Source of the DNA: Sphaerochaetaceae bacterium | Lineage (GTDB): Bacteria; Spirochaetota; Spirochaetia; Sphaerochaetales; Sphaerochaetaceae | Direction of reading: 5' to 3' | DNA: 64,000 bases | Assembly (NCBI GenBank): GCA_024405015.1 | Contig: JAKSPE010000001.1 | Span: 124,001-188,000, forward strand | Shown: positions 35,861 through 45,043 of the stretch, piece after piece | How the letters are laid out: the number at the start of each line of letters is the position of its first letter | Numbering within the stretch: the first letter of the stretch is position 1 | Translations under genes and position numbers: made by a program | The notes under the pieces: model-generated | Database searches by the model: none | What the model saw: the letters and a program-made list of their open reading frames with translations, nothing else | Told to the model about the DNA's origin: nothing

Positions 35861-36799
35861 TCAAGCCTTGCCCTTCTTCAGATCCAGAAAATATGGAAGC
35901 GGATCGGCAAAGGACTCAGGGAAAGGCTGATCCCTTCTGAAGTCAGGAATCCAGAGAATCTCGTTCTCATCCATCTCCTGCACAAAGCCATCAATCTCAA
36001 GGCGGTCCAGAGCATCGATGAGGCTGTCATATTCATCTTGCGTCATCTTCTCAAAGCCCGGATTCTCAAGAGGTGGCACGAACTGCACCATCAGAGACAG
36101 TTGGCAGCAGTCCTTGAAGTTGTCGGCATACCACTGCAGAAAGTCCATGGTGGCAGTAAGGCAACCAGGGAATACCAAATGGCGCACCAGCACCCCGTGC
36201 GGACCCTTCGGATCTTCAAGATCGGTCACGCTGTAGCGTCTTTTGAGGAATTTCATGACAGGCACAATGTCCTTGGCATAACGCTCAAGACCACAGAATT
36301 TGCCTGCAACACAGCTGTCCAGCGTCTTTACGTCTATGAGGTACACATCAATGTATGGGTCAATCATCTTCAATGCCGGAACACTCTCGTACCCAGAGGA
36401 GTTCCAGACAATCGGAAGCCTAAGACCCATCTCTCGTGCCTTGGGAATGGCATTTGCAATGGATGGGATGTAATGGGTTCCGGTGACAAGATTGATGGAA
36501 GCGGCTCCAAAGTTCTGAAGTTCAACCATGAGAGAGGCAAGCTCATCTTCGGAAAGGCTTACGCCATCCCAGCCCTTTTGGCTGATCTGGTAGTTCTGGC
36601 AATACTGGCAATGAAGCGGACAACCACAGAAAAAGATCATTCCAGAGCCCTTTTCACCCGTAATTGGAGGCTCTTCACCCCGATGCAGACCGGACCACGC
36701 AATGCGGATTTCGGAGGTCTGCCCACAGCGTCCGATCTGGCCTTTTGTCCTGTCAACCTTACACATGTTGGGACACAGTTCACAGCAGCTGTAATCCAT
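35861..36799 (-). CDS. Radical SAM protein, PflX/PflA-like
   Basis: 312 aa, COG1313-type. Seen: an N-terminal Cys-rich stretch (CCELCPNMCKVDR...GRCG) and the radical-SAM cluster CPLHCQYCQN (CxxxCxxC) at about 60, then GAASINLVTGTHY and VWNSSGYE. Family members are annotated as pyruvate-formate-lyase-activating-like, but their substrate is not known. GGAGG lies 7 nt before the ATG at 36799. No pyruvate formate-lyase gene is next to it. It is divergent from the patatin gene. Confidence 0.87.
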   Translation of the reverse strand: MDYSCCELCPNMCKVDRTKGQIGRCGQTSEIRIAWSGLHRGEEPPITGEKGSGMIFFCGCPLHCQYCQNYQISQKGWDGVSLSEDELASLMVELQNFGAASINLVTGTHYIPSIANAIPKAREMGLRLPIVWNSSGYESVPALKMIDPYIDVYLIDVKTLDSCVAGKFCGLERYAKDIVPVMKFLKRRYSVTDLEDPKGPHGVLVRHLVFPGCLTATMDFLQWYADNFKDCCQLSLMVQFVPPLENPGFEKMTQDEYDSLIDALDRLEIDGFVQEMDENEILWIPDFRRDQPFPESFADPLPYFLDLKKGKA

Positions 36800-36870
36800 C
36801 GAAAAACCTCCTTGGAATTCTTGGTCCGATTCTCTTGACCCTTGCGCACAAATATATCATTTTTACAGTC

Positions 36871-37953
36871 ATGAGCATATTGGATTTTTTCAGGAAACTG
36901 CTAAAACGTCCTGAAGTTGAAAATGTACAATCCGTTGAACAGCCACAGCCACAAGCACAGCCAAAACGTCCAGAAGAACGTTACATTCTGTGTATCGATG
37001 GAGGTGGAATGCGAGGAATCATTCCTGTGGTTCTGCTTCAGCAACTTGAGAAATCCATTCGCGAAAATGGCGGAGACAAGGACATTGCATCCTACTTCGA
37101 CCTCATTGCAGGAACATCAACTGGAGGACTTATTGCCTTGGCACTTTCCTGTGACTCCACCCTAGAGCACAAGGCATGCGCAGACACAAAGCAGGTTTCT
37201 CTGGAAAAGCTTCTGGAAAGCTACATGACCATGGGAGAGGAGATTTTCCAGGCCAAGGCCTCGCTATTTGGTATCCGCCAGATTGCCGATAACAAATACC
37301 ACTCCAGCGGAATCCAGAACTATGCAAAGCGCCTTTTTGGGGATCTGACCATGAACCAGGCAAAAGTTCCTACATTGGTTATGGCCTATGATCTGTCCAC
37401 AGGTTCCGACCAAATGATCCGAAGTTACGGGGACGAAGGTCTGTATCCTGCATGGGTAGCCGCAAGGGCAACCAGCGCTGCTCCAACCTATTTTGAGCCA
37501 TACGAATACGAAGGAAAGCTTCTTGCCGATGGCGGTGTCATTGCCAACAACCCTGTCATCTATGCCTATTTCGAGGCAAAAAAGCTCTACCCAGAGTGTG
37601 AGAAGTTCCACATCCTTTCCATGAGCACTGGCGGAACCTACCACACCATGGTAAAGGATGACACCTATGGCCTCATCAGTTGGGGCAATCAGGTGGTTCC
37701 GATGTATGGAACAGCACAGAAGAGAACATCAGACTATGTCCTGAACAACATCAAGGATGCTGAATACCTGAGACTGGATGATCCGCTTCCTGAAACGGTC
37801 AAGATGGATGAGACCAATCAGGCTGTTCTGAGAATGGTCTGTGGACATGCCTATGAAGGTGCCATGAAGCACCAAAGTGAAATCAACGACTTTGCCGCAA
37901 GACTTGTGAGCAATATGGAGAATAAGGATGCATCCGAAACAGGAAGAGCTTGA
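36871..37953 (+). CDS. Patatin-like phospholipase
   Basis: 360 aa. Seen: oxyanion loop DGGGMRG (43-49), nucleophile elbow GTSTGG with Ser83, and catalytic Asp in DGG (Asp220), so the Ser-Asp dyad is intact. An N-terminal Gln/Pro-rich linker (20-35) follows a short amphipathic helix (SILDFFRKLLKR) that could touch membrane. Predicted acyl hydrolase on membrane lipids. The downstream 131-aa gene overlaps by 26 nt. The patatin type resembles CBASS CapV, but no cyclic-nucleotide synthase is nearby. Confidence 0.9.
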   Translation: MSILDFFRKLLKRPEVENVQSVEQPQPQAQPKRPEERYILCIDGGGMRGIIPVVLLQQLEKSIRENGGDKDIASYFDLIAGTSTGGLIALALSCDSTLEHKACADTKQVSLEKLLESYMTMGEEIFQAKASLFGIRQIADNKYHSSGIQNYAKRLFGDLTMNQAKVPTLVMAYDLSTGSDQMIRSYGDEGLYPAWVAARATSAAPTYFEPYEYEGKLLADGGVIANNPVIYAYFEAKKLYPECEKFHILSMSTGGTYHTMVKDDTYGLISWGNQVVPMYGTAQKRTSDYVLNNIKDAEYLRLDDPLPETVKMDETNQAVLRMVCGHAYEGAMKHQSEINDFAARLVSNMENKDASETGRA

Positions 37954-38323
37954 ACGCCAGATGTCTGAACTTTGTCAGGCACTGGACAACCATCTGGAAG
38001 ACATTTACGGAGGGCACTACTCCATCCATCCGAACAGACTCAAAAGAGGTATGGGATCAAACCCTAGCTTTGACGGCCTGTTCTCCACCTCATGCTCCTT
38101 CACCCTTGGCTATGGCACAAAGTCTGGCAGAGGCTATCTTGTCAATGTGGAAATCAGAACCCTGGACAGAATCCCATTTGAGGAAAAGGCCAGAATCCAG
38201 GACCATGCTTTCGACTATATAGCAGAAAACCTCAAGACCTTCATTCCTGGAAGAGATCTTGAGGTGATCCGTGAAAACAATCTCATGAAGATTGTAGGAG
38301 ATTTCTCACTCGGAGAAGTCTGA
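37928..38323 (+). CDS. Hypothetical protein coupled to patatin
   Basis: 131 aa; not recognised. Soluble, charged, no signal peptide or membrane segment. Seen: a helical N terminus, then LKRGMGSNPSFDGLFSTSCS and GYGTKSGRGYLVNVEIRTLDRIP, which suggest an alpha/beta fold. GGAG lies 7 nt before the ATG. The start is inside the patatin gene (26-nt overlap), so the two are co-translated; a partner or regulator of the lipase is the simplest guess. Confidence 0.72.
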   Translation: MHPKQEELERQMSELCQALDNHLEDIYGGHYSIHPNRLKRGMGSNPSFDGLFSTSCSFTLGYGTKSGRGYLVNVEIRTLDRIPFEEKARIQDHAFDYIAENLKTFIPGRDLEVIRENNLMKIVGDFSLGEV

Positions 38324-38433
38324 TCATAATCCATATCTACGATTTCGGGCAAAGACAAGGAGCAAACGAGAGACAGTACTCTTTGTACGGCCTGAGCGCA
38401 ACGACACCAAAATCGCCCCAAGGCATCTTCCTC

Positions 38434-39726
38434 TTACAGGGAGAGACCACCGATGGCAGAGCCGATTGTCGGACTATCCTCAATCTGCTTGATGATAGCA
38501 CGTCTACCCTGCTCGGACAGGTAGGCATCGAGGAACTCAGTTGTGTAGCTCTTGAGGAAGGCTGTCTTGTGGAAGGTGGTTCCATCGGCATTGATGAGAA
38601 CCGGATGGTCTTCGTCCTTTCCGAAATCTGTGATCATGACAGCGGAAGCGAGGTTTGCGGCGGTAAGCTTTGCAGCACGCTCAATGAAGCCTCCGAGAAT
38701 CTCGAACAGGGTGTCATAGTCATCATCGTCGCTAGCACACTTGGCAAGAGAGCAATCCATGTTCTCGTGAAGGAAATCATTCATCTCAATGGTTGTAAGA
38801 CCAGAAAGCTGTGCAAAGCTGTTTTTGAACGTCTCGGAGAAAAGGCCCTCCTGGACAGCTGTCTGGATGACCATATAAGCAAGAGGCCCCAGGTAGGCAC
38901 CGCTGATCATCTTCTCGAAGTTGTACATGCTAGGAGCGTTTGTGCTGTCGAGGAATCTTCTGTCGATGTCACCAAGAGCGATGTCAAGGCATCCGGACTC
39001 GACGTTGATGACCTGGCTGCCTTCTCTTGGAATGCTTGGGTCAAGCTTTGTGATGTTGGATGTCTTTTCAATGTATGCGGTGTTGGTACCGGTGCCAAGG
39101 ATGAAGCCGATGCATCCATCAAACTTTCCGGCAGCATTCTCAGCCTGTGCGGCAAGAAGTGTTGTGACGGTATCGTTCATGATGATGACCTTCTTCTTGG
39201 AAACATCATGGCCACGGCGTGCGAACTCGGCAAGAAGCTCCTTTCCAAGATGCTTGCCAATGACTTCTGGGGCCTTGATTTCCTTGCTGAAGAACTGTGG
39301 GATTCCATCATGATCCGGAAGGATCTCTGCGGCGTAGGAGAAGCAGAAACCGATTCTGTCGCTCTGGTCGATCAGGCGCTCGGACTCGTCTGCGATGATG
39401 GAGAAGAACTCCTTTGCACTGACTTCACGGGCGACACCTGGCATGCTGCTCTTTCGGAAGTCGCTGATCACAGGCTTGAGGTTGGCGTCAAATGTGACGA
39501 TGCAGGTTCTGAAGTTCGTACCGCCGGCATCGATGACAAGGACCTTCTCCCCTGCCTTTGGCTTGGCATCTGGTGAACAGAAGCTAGGAATCATGGCGAG
39601 AGTACTTGGTCTTCCTGCAAGGCCCTCCTTCATCTGCTGAAGGAAATGGTCGACAAGATCCTGCATGCTGATGTTCTCAGCATTGAGATTATGCTTGTTC
39701 ATGAATGATTCGACATTTGACTGCAT
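38434..39726 (-). CDS. Hexokinase, eukaryotic type
   Basis: ATP-dependent glucose/hexose phosphorylation. 430 aa, like the treponemal hexokinase. Seen: phosphate-1 motif VIDAGGTNFRTC, sugar-binding region with FCFSYAAE, the catalytic-Asp segment IIMNDTVTTLLAA, and GFILGTGTNTAYIE, all of the hexokinase_1/2 family rather than bacterial ROK/Glk. It follows a secreted hypothetical by 11 bp with AGGGG before the ATG, so the two may be co-transcribed. Confidence 0.92.
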   Translation of the reverse strand: MQSNVESFMNKHNLNAENISMQDLVDHFLQQMKEGLAGRPSTLAMIPSFCSPDAKPKAGEKVLVIDAGGTNFRTCIVTFDANLKPVISDFRKSSMPGVAREVSAKEFFSIIADESERLIDQSDRIGFCFSYAAEILPDHDGIPQFFSKEIKAPEVIGKHLGKELLAEFARRGHDVSKKKVIIMNDTVTTLLAAQAENAAGKFDGCIGFILGTGTNTAYIEKTSNITKLDPSIPREGSQVINVESGCLDIALGDIDRRFLDSTNAPSMYNFEKMISGAYLGPLAYMVIQTAVQEGLFSETFKNSFAQLSGLTTIEMNDFLHENMDCSLAKCASDDDDYDTLFEILGGFIERAAKLTAANLASAVMITDFGKDEDHPVLINADGTTFHKTAFLKSYTTEFLDAYLSEQGRRAIIKQIEDSPTIGSAIGGLSL

Positions 39727-39737
39727 TTGTTTCCCCT

Positions 39738-40403
39738 TTAGAAACGGAATTCTCCACCTATGTACCCGATTCCGTTGATTGTGTAAATATCCACTGCGTT
39801 GACGACAATATCTCCGAGATCAGAAAGTCCCATGCGGAAGTTTCCGTTGATTACCAGAGGTCTTGTCAGTTCGCTGCCATAAAGCTGCATATCAACGGCC
39901 ATCATGATGCCCTCTTTCGTGCCGTATCGGGTGGACCAGATCTCAAGCACATCGTCCAAGGTGGCGCCATCCGGATAGGTGAAGGAGATGGAGCCGGAAA
40001 GCAGATAGCCACCCTGGTGGTAGCCACGTGTGGACATTGCAAGATACACGGCAGAAACCAGTGGATCTTCAACCGTGTTGCTCAATAGTGCGAAGAATGC
40101 GGCAAAGAAACCGCTTGAATCCGATTTAGGGGTAAGGGCTGAGACGTATTCGGCAGGGTCGGCAAGAAAATATGCGATTCTGCGTGGAAGATTCGTCTCA
40201 TGGTCCATCTGGACGTTGCTGCAGGAAAGGGATATCGGGGAATCGGTACACTCGGTGACAAGTGATGCGGAGATGCAGTCCATAATGACGGTAAGTGCCT
40301 TGCCAACCTCCTCTGTGGAAGGAGCAAGCACCTCATCATCGGCATAGAGGCCTGAGACTATCAGCAATGAGACCAACCCTGCAATTACAAAACGCCTAAA
40401 CAT
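39738..40403 (-). CDS. Secreted hypothetical protein
   Basis: 221 aa; not recognised. Seen: signal peptide (MFRRFVIAGLVSLLIVSGLYA), then a mixed alpha/beta body; the second half (from about 125) is rich in alternating strands and ends GYIGGEFRF, with a C-terminal Phe as in outer-membrane proteins. The ATG at 40403 begins the signal peptide; it has no good ribosome-binding site. It precedes hexokinase on the same strand; a role in sugar uptake would be speculation. Confidence 0.65.
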   Translation of the reverse strand: MFRRFVIAGLVSLLIVSGLYADDEVLAPSTEEVGKALTVIMDCISASLVTECTDSPISLSCSNVQMDHETNLPRRIAYFLADPAEYVSALTPKSDSSGFFAAFFALLSNTVEDPLVSAVYLAMSTRGYHQGGYLLSGSISFTYPDGATLDDVLEIWSTRYGTKEGIMMAVDMQLYGSELTRPLVINGNFRMGLSDLGDIVVNAVDIYTINGIGYIGGEFRF

Positions 40404-40433
40404 CTGTAGTTCCAATATAAAGTCTACAATGCT

Positions 40434-40461
40434 TTGTTTTCAAGTTTTTTTGTGCTAAAAT
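40434..40461 (+). promoter_or_regulatory. sbcB promoter, leaderless type
   Basis: TAAAAT (40456-40461) stands 7 nt before the ATG at 40469; TTGTTT (40434-40439) is a -35 at 16-nt spacing. A TATAAT overlaps at 40461 but is only 2 nt from the ATG. No Shine-Dalgarno. Confidence 0.45.
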
Positions 40462-40468
40462 ATAATAC

Positions 40469-41881
40469 ATGCAGAGAAATGACACCTTCTTTTGGTATGA
40501 TCTTGAGACCTTTGGTCTGAACCCATCCTATGACAGAATCGCCCAGTTCGCAGGACGCAGAACCGATATGGACCTGAATCCGATTGGAGATCCGATCATC
40601 CTGTACTGCAAACTCTCTGCAGACTACATCCCGGACCCTGCAGCATGCCTTGTGACAGGCATCACCCCGCAGGAGGTCAAGATCAAGGGACTTCCGGAAA
40701 GCGAATTCATTGAAAAGATCAACGACATCTTCAGCCAAAGCGGAACCTGTGTGTGCGGTTTCAACACCCTCAAATTCGACGATGAGTTCATCCGAAACGC
40801 CCTTTACCGCAACTTCATCGACCCTTACCAGAGAGAATGGAAGAACGGAAACTCCCGTTGGGACATCATTGACCTGGTCCGTGCATGCCATGACTTCCGA
40901 CCACAGGGAATCAACTGGCCAAATCCAAGTGCCAAGGGGAACCCCGTCTTCAAGCTCACCGAAATGACCGCTGCAAACAACATCAGCCAGATCGGTGCCC
41001 ATGATGCCATGGTAGACGTTGAGGCCACAATTGCTGTGGCACGCCTGATCAAGCATGTGCAGCCAAAGCTCTTTGACTACTACCTGAGCCTTCGCAGCAA
41101 GGCAAAGGTCAGAGATCTTCTGGATACTCAGGTAACCCCGCAGCCTGTGCTTTACACCTGTGCAAACTTCACAAACCCTCGCGGATGCACATCCATGATC
41201 GTTCCGATCACCCCGCATACCAAGAACGAGAACACCATCGTCTGCTTTGACCTGTCCAAGGACCCATCCACTGTGCTCAGTGCAAGAACCGAGGACATCT
41301 ACCGTACAAATGGCGTCATCAAGATCGCCACAAACAAGATCCCATTCCTCGCAAAGCCAAACAGCCTCAAAGCTGCTGACTACGAGCGCCTTGGCATCGA
41401 CTACAAGCTCTGCATGCAGCACTATCAGGAGATCACAGAGAACCGTACACAGTACATTCTCAAGATCCGTGCAAACACAACCGATGAGTTCGAGGCCCTT
41501 GAGGACCCTGATTTCCAGATCTACTCCAAGTTCTTCAGTGACTACGACAAGCGCCTTTTCAGCGTCATCCGAGACACACCTCCAGAGCAGAGAATGAACT
41601 TGAATCTTGCCTTCGAGGACCCAAGATGTTCCCAGATGCTCTGGCGTCACATCTGCAGAAACTACCCTCTTACCTTGGATGACCAGAACATGGCACGATG
41701 GAAGTCCTTCGCCTCCGCAAGACTTCTCAGCCCACCGGGAAACCCGATCAACGACATCAACTTCGTCTCCCGCAAGATTGAAGAAAAGCTTTCAGACAAC
41801 TCCATTTCCCCAAAGGACAAACAGGTACTGTCACAGCTTCGGGATTACATGCTGTCTCTCAAGCGCTTTGTCGGACTTTGA
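40469..41881 (+). CDS. sbcB: Exodeoxyribonuclease I
   Basis: 3'-5' single-strand DNA exonuclease of recombination and mismatch repair. 470 aa, near E. coli ExoI (475). Seen: DEDD exonuclease motifs in FFWYDLETFGLNPSYDRIAQFAGRRTD (Exo I), GFNTLKFDDEFIR (Exo II) and HDAMVDVEATIAVA (Exo III), then the SH3-like and C-terminal ExoI-specific domain. Only one ATG fits the N terminus. It stands alone between divergent genes. Confidence 0.94.
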   Translation: MQRNDTFFWYDLETFGLNPSYDRIAQFAGRRTDMDLNPIGDPIILYCKLSADYIPDPAACLVTGITPQEVKIKGLPESEFIEKINDIFSQSGTCVCGFNTLKFDDEFIRNALYRNFIDPYQREWKNGNSRWDIIDLVRACHDFRPQGINWPNPSAKGNPVFKLTEMTAANNISQIGAHDAMVDVEATIAVARLIKHVQPKLFDYYLSLRSKAKVRDLLDTQVTPQPVLYTCANFTNPRGCTSMIVPITPHTKNENTIVCFDLSKDPSTVLSARTEDIYRTNGVIKIATNKIPFLAKPNSLKAADYERLGIDYKLCMQHYQEITENRTQYILKIRANTTDEFEALEDPDFQIYSKFFSDYDKRLFSVIRDTPPEQRMNLNLAFEDPRCSQMLWRHICRNYPLTLDDQNMARWKSFASARLLSPPGNPINDINFVSRKIEEKLSDNSISPKDKQVLSQLRDYMLSLKRFVGL

Positions 41882-41900
41882 CGGCACACTGATGTTGCGC

Positions 41901-41946
41901 AATGTTGCAACATTTCCTTTACACCTTAAGTCCCGTAATTTAGAAT
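41901..41946 (+). promoter_or_regulatory. Promoter and palindrome upstream of the molybdenum hydroxylase
   Basis: -35 TTTACA (41918-41923), 17-nt spacer, -10 TAGAAT (41941-41946). A perfect 14-nt palindrome AATGTTGCAACATT (41901-41914) lies 3 nt upstream of the -35, overlapped by TTGCGCAA. Good candidate for an activator or repressor site. Confidence 0.55.
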
Positions 41947-41980
41947 GTACTCTGTAATACTATGCTGAAGGAGGATGCGC

Positions 41981-44900
41981 ATGACCACTACATTTCAGGT
42001 CAATGGAACTTCATACACATTGGACAGAGACAAAAAGCTCATTCGATTCCTGAGAGACGACCTCAAGCTCACATCCGTCAAGGATGGATGCTCGGAAGGC
42101 GCCTGCGGAACATGCACAATCCTCATCGACGGGAAAACCGTCAAGGCCTGTACCCTTTTGGTCTCTGAGGTGAACGGCAAAAGCATCATCACCGTGGAAG
42201 GCCTCACCGAGCGCGAAAAGGAAATCTACACCTACGCCTTCGGACAGGCAGGTGCCGTTCAGTGCGGTTTCTGCATCCCAGGCATGGTCATGTGCGCAAA
42301 AGGCCTTCTGGACACAACGTTAGAGCCGACAGAACTGGACATCCGCCATGCCATCAGAAACAACATCTGCCGCTGCACCGGCTATGCCAAAATCGTCAAG
42401 GCAATCGAACTTGCCGCAAAGATCATGCGTGAGGATGCCAAGCTTTCCGATGACAAGAACTGGAAAATCGGCTCCCGCGTTCCAAGAGTCGATGTGAAGG
42501 ACAAGGTAACAGGCGTCGGCAAGTATCCAGATGACCTTTATTTTGACAATATGCTCTTTGCCGTTGCCGTTCGAAGCAAATACCCACGAGCAAGGGTTCT
42601 GGACATTGACAGAACACTGGCTTTGGATGTTCCAGGTGTCGTTGACATCTTTACCGCCGATGACATTCCAGGCGACAGAAAGGTCGGCCACCTCAAGCGG
42701 GACTGGGATGCCATGATCCCTGTTGGCGGCATCACCCGCTACCTTGGCGATGTCATTTGCCTTGTTGCCGCACAGAGCTATGAAGCCGCAAAGAAGGCGG
42801 CAAAGCTTGTCCATGTCAGTTATGAGAAGCTTCCGTTTGTAGGCTCCCCTTACGAGGCCATGAAAGACGATGCCCCACAGATTCATGAAGGCGGAAACCT
42901 TCTGGGACACACCCATGTGGACCGCGGAAATGTGGAAGAGGCACTCAAAAACTCCAAATATGTCCTTTCCGAAAAGTTCTCAACCCCTTGGACAGAGCAT
43001 GCTTTCCTTGAGCCGGAATGTGCTGTATCCATCCCTTATGGGGAAGATGGTGTGAAGATCTACTCCACCGACCAGGGCGTCTTTGACACAAGACGTGAGA
43101 CTGCTCCGATGCTTGGCCTTCCAGAAGAGAAGGTCCTGGTTGAGAACTGCTATGTAGGCGGTGGCTTTGGAGGAAAGGAAGACGTGACGGTCCAGCACCT
43201 GAGCGCCCTGGTAGCCTATCTGACAAAGCGTCCTTGCAAGATGAAGCTCACCCGCGAAGAAAGCATTCTGGTTCATCCAAAACGCCATCCAATGGACATG
43301 GAGTTCACACTCGGCTGCGACGAGAATGGAATCATTCAGGCTCTCAAGGCAAAGGTCATCGCCGATACCGGCGCGTATGCCTCCTTGGGCATTCCTGTAC
43401 TGCAGAGGGCATGTACCCATGCCTCCGGACCATACAATTACCAGAACTTTGCCATTGACGGCTACTCCTACTACACAAACAACCCACCTGCAGGAGCTTT
43501 CCGAGGCTTTGGTGTGACGCAGACATGCTTTGGCATTGAGACTCTTCTCAACTTCATGGCCGACAAGGTGGGAATCTCCCATTGGGAAATTCGCTATCGC
43601 AATGCCATCCGACCAGGTCAGGCACTTCCAAATGGACAGATTGTGGACAACTCCACAGGCCTTGTGGAAACCCTTTTGGCCGTCAAGGATGCTTTCTATG
43701 CAAATGAGTACACGGGAATCGCCTGCGCCATGAAGAACGCAGGTGTCGGTGTCGGACTTCCGGACTTCGGAAGAGTCCGCCTTGAGGTCAAGGACAAGAA
43801 GGTCATCATCCACTGTGGCGGCTCCTGTATCGGACAGGGCATGTGCACCGTCATGAAGCAGATTGTCTGCGATGTGGCTCAGCTTGACAGTGATCTTGTC
43901 GTGGAAGAGAAGGCAAACACCTTCAACGCTCCAGACAGCGGAACCACATCGGGTTCTCGTCATACCACCGTCACAGGAGAGGCTGCCAGAAGAGCAGCTC
44001 TTGCACTCAAGGAGGCTCTTGAAGGAAAGACTTTAAGCGATTTGGAAGGACAGGAGTTCTATGCCGAATATCTGGCAAAGACAGACCCATTTGGATCGGA
44101 CCTCCCAAATCCAAAAAGCCATGTTGCCTACGGCTATGCCACTCAGATCTGTATCCTCCGTTCCAAGACCAACAAGATCGAGAAGATCGTTGCTGCCCAC
44201 GACGTGGGAAGAGCCATCAACCCAACCAACGTCGAAGGTCAGATTGAAGGTGGTGTCGTCATGGGAATGGGTTATGCCCTTAAGGAGCAGTATCCGCTGG
44301 AAAACTGCAAGCCTCTTGCAAAATATGGCTCATTGAGGCTGTTCAGAGCCGATGAGGTTCCAACCATCGAGCCTGTAATCGTCGAGAAGGCAGGTCTTGA
44401 TGTGGCCAGCGGCGGAATCGGCATCGGTGAGATTACCTCCATTCCGACAGCCCCTGCCATCGCGGACGCCTACTACCGTTATGACGGTGAAAAGCGAACA
44501 ACGCTTCCAATCATCAACACCCCTTATGAGGACCTTGAGGAAAAGAGTCCACGAAAGAGCCGCACCCTTGTCGTGAACCGAAATGCCCGCTGTATCGGCT
44601 GTATGGAGTGTGTACATGCCTGTTCGAACTACTATTTCCGAACAAATAAGGCTTCCATGGCATTTATTCGGGTAATTGAGCGAAAAGGTATTGGAAACTT
44701 TAGTGAGATTTCGGGTACAATAACCCGTCCTGCCGTGTGTATCCAGTGCGGAAAATGTGCGAAGGCCTGCCCTATTGGCGCAATCAAGCAAAACCAGTAT
44801 GGTGCCTATGTAGTTGATATCAGAATGTGCATCAACTGCGGCAAGTGCCGCGAAGCATGTCCGTTCGGAGTGATGGTCGAAGACACAGACCTCAATGTCA

Positions 44901-45043
44901 CCAAGAAATGTCTGGCATGTGGAAAGTGTGTCGAGGCCTGTCCAATGGGAGTTTTGAGCGTCTACAAGCCTTCAGCTCCACTCGGAACCTCCTTCACGAC
45001 ATCCACGACAGTGCAAACCACCAAAGCAGAGGACAGCAAATGA
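41981..45043 (+). CDS. Xanthine-dehydrogenase-type molybdenum hydroxylase with 2Fe-2S head and four-cluster ferredoxin tail
   Basis: 1020 aa. Residues 1-~155 are the two-cluster domain: plant-type [2Fe-2S] DGCSEGACGTC, then QCGFC and CRCTGYAKIV. Residues ~165-865 are the molybdopterin domain: GGGFGGKED, PAGAFRGFG, GSCIGQGM, and catalytic Glu in GIGIGEI. Residues ~875-990 hold four CxxCxxCxxxC motifs (CIGCMECVHAC, CIQCGKCAKAC, CINCGKCREAC, CLACGKCVEAC). There is no FAD domain, so electrons probably leave to ferredoxin or another carrier. With yqeB/yqeC at 62.6-64 kb, it is best placed in the selenium-dependent hydroxylase group (XdhD-like); substrate is likely a purine. Start ATG 41981 has GGAGG 6 nt upstream; ATG 41975 is too close. 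Confidence 0.88.
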   Translation: MTTTFQVNGTSYTLDRDKKLIRFLRDDLKLTSVKDGCSEGACGTCTILIDGKTVKACTLLVSEVNGKSIITVEGLTEREKEIYTYAFGQAGAVQCGFCIPGMVMCAKGLLDTTLEPTELDIRHAIRNNICRCTGYAKIVKAIELAAKIMREDAKLSDDKNWKIGSRVPRVDVKDKVTGVGKYPDDLYFDNMLFAVAVRSKYPRARVLDIDRTLALDVPGVVDIFTADDIPGDRKVGHLKRDWDAMIPVGGITRYLGDVICLVAAQSYEAAKKAAKLVHVSYEKLPFVGSPYEAMKDDAPQIHEGGNLLGHTHVDRGNVEEALKNSKYVLSEKFSTPWTEHAFLEPECAVSIPYGEDGVKIYSTDQGVFDTRRETAPMLGLPEEKVLVENCYVGGGFGGKEDVTVQHLSALVAYLTKRPCKMKLTREESILVHPKRHPMDMEFTLGCDENGIIQALKAKVIADTGAYASLGIPVLQRACTHASGPYNYQNFAIDGYSYYTNNPPAGAFRGFGVTQTCFGIETLLNFMADKVGISHWEIRYRNAIRPGQALPNGQIVDNSTGLVETLLAVKDAFYANEYTGIACAMKNAGVGVGLPDFGRVRLEVKDKKVIIHCGGSCIGQGMCTVMKQIVCDVAQLDSDLVVEEKANTFNAPDSGTTSGSRHTTVTGEAARRAALALKEALEGKTLSDLEGQEFYAEYLAKTDPFGSDLPNPKSHVAYGYATQICILRSKTNKIEKIVAAHDVGRAINPTNVEGQIEGGVVMGMGYALKEQYPLENCKPLAKYGSLRLFRADEVPTIEPVIVEKAGLDVASGGIGIGEITSIPTAPAIADAYYRYDGEKRTTLPIINTPYEDLEEKSPRKSRTLVVNRNARCIGCMECVHACSNYYFRTNKASMAFIRVIERKGIGNFSEISGTITRPAVCIQCGKCAKACPIGAIKQNQYGAYVVDIRMCINCGKCREACPFGVMVEDTDLNVTKKCLACGKCVEACPMGVLSVYKPSAPLGTSFTTSTTVQTTKAEDSK

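Noticed and set aside
36871-38323. CBASS-type defence operon (patatin as CapV effector)
   Set aside because: No CD-NTase, Cap2/Cap3 or other CBASS gene is nearby.
40424-41650. 408-codon minus-strand frame opposite sbcB
   Set aside because: Shadow of SbcB, which has all DEDD motifs.
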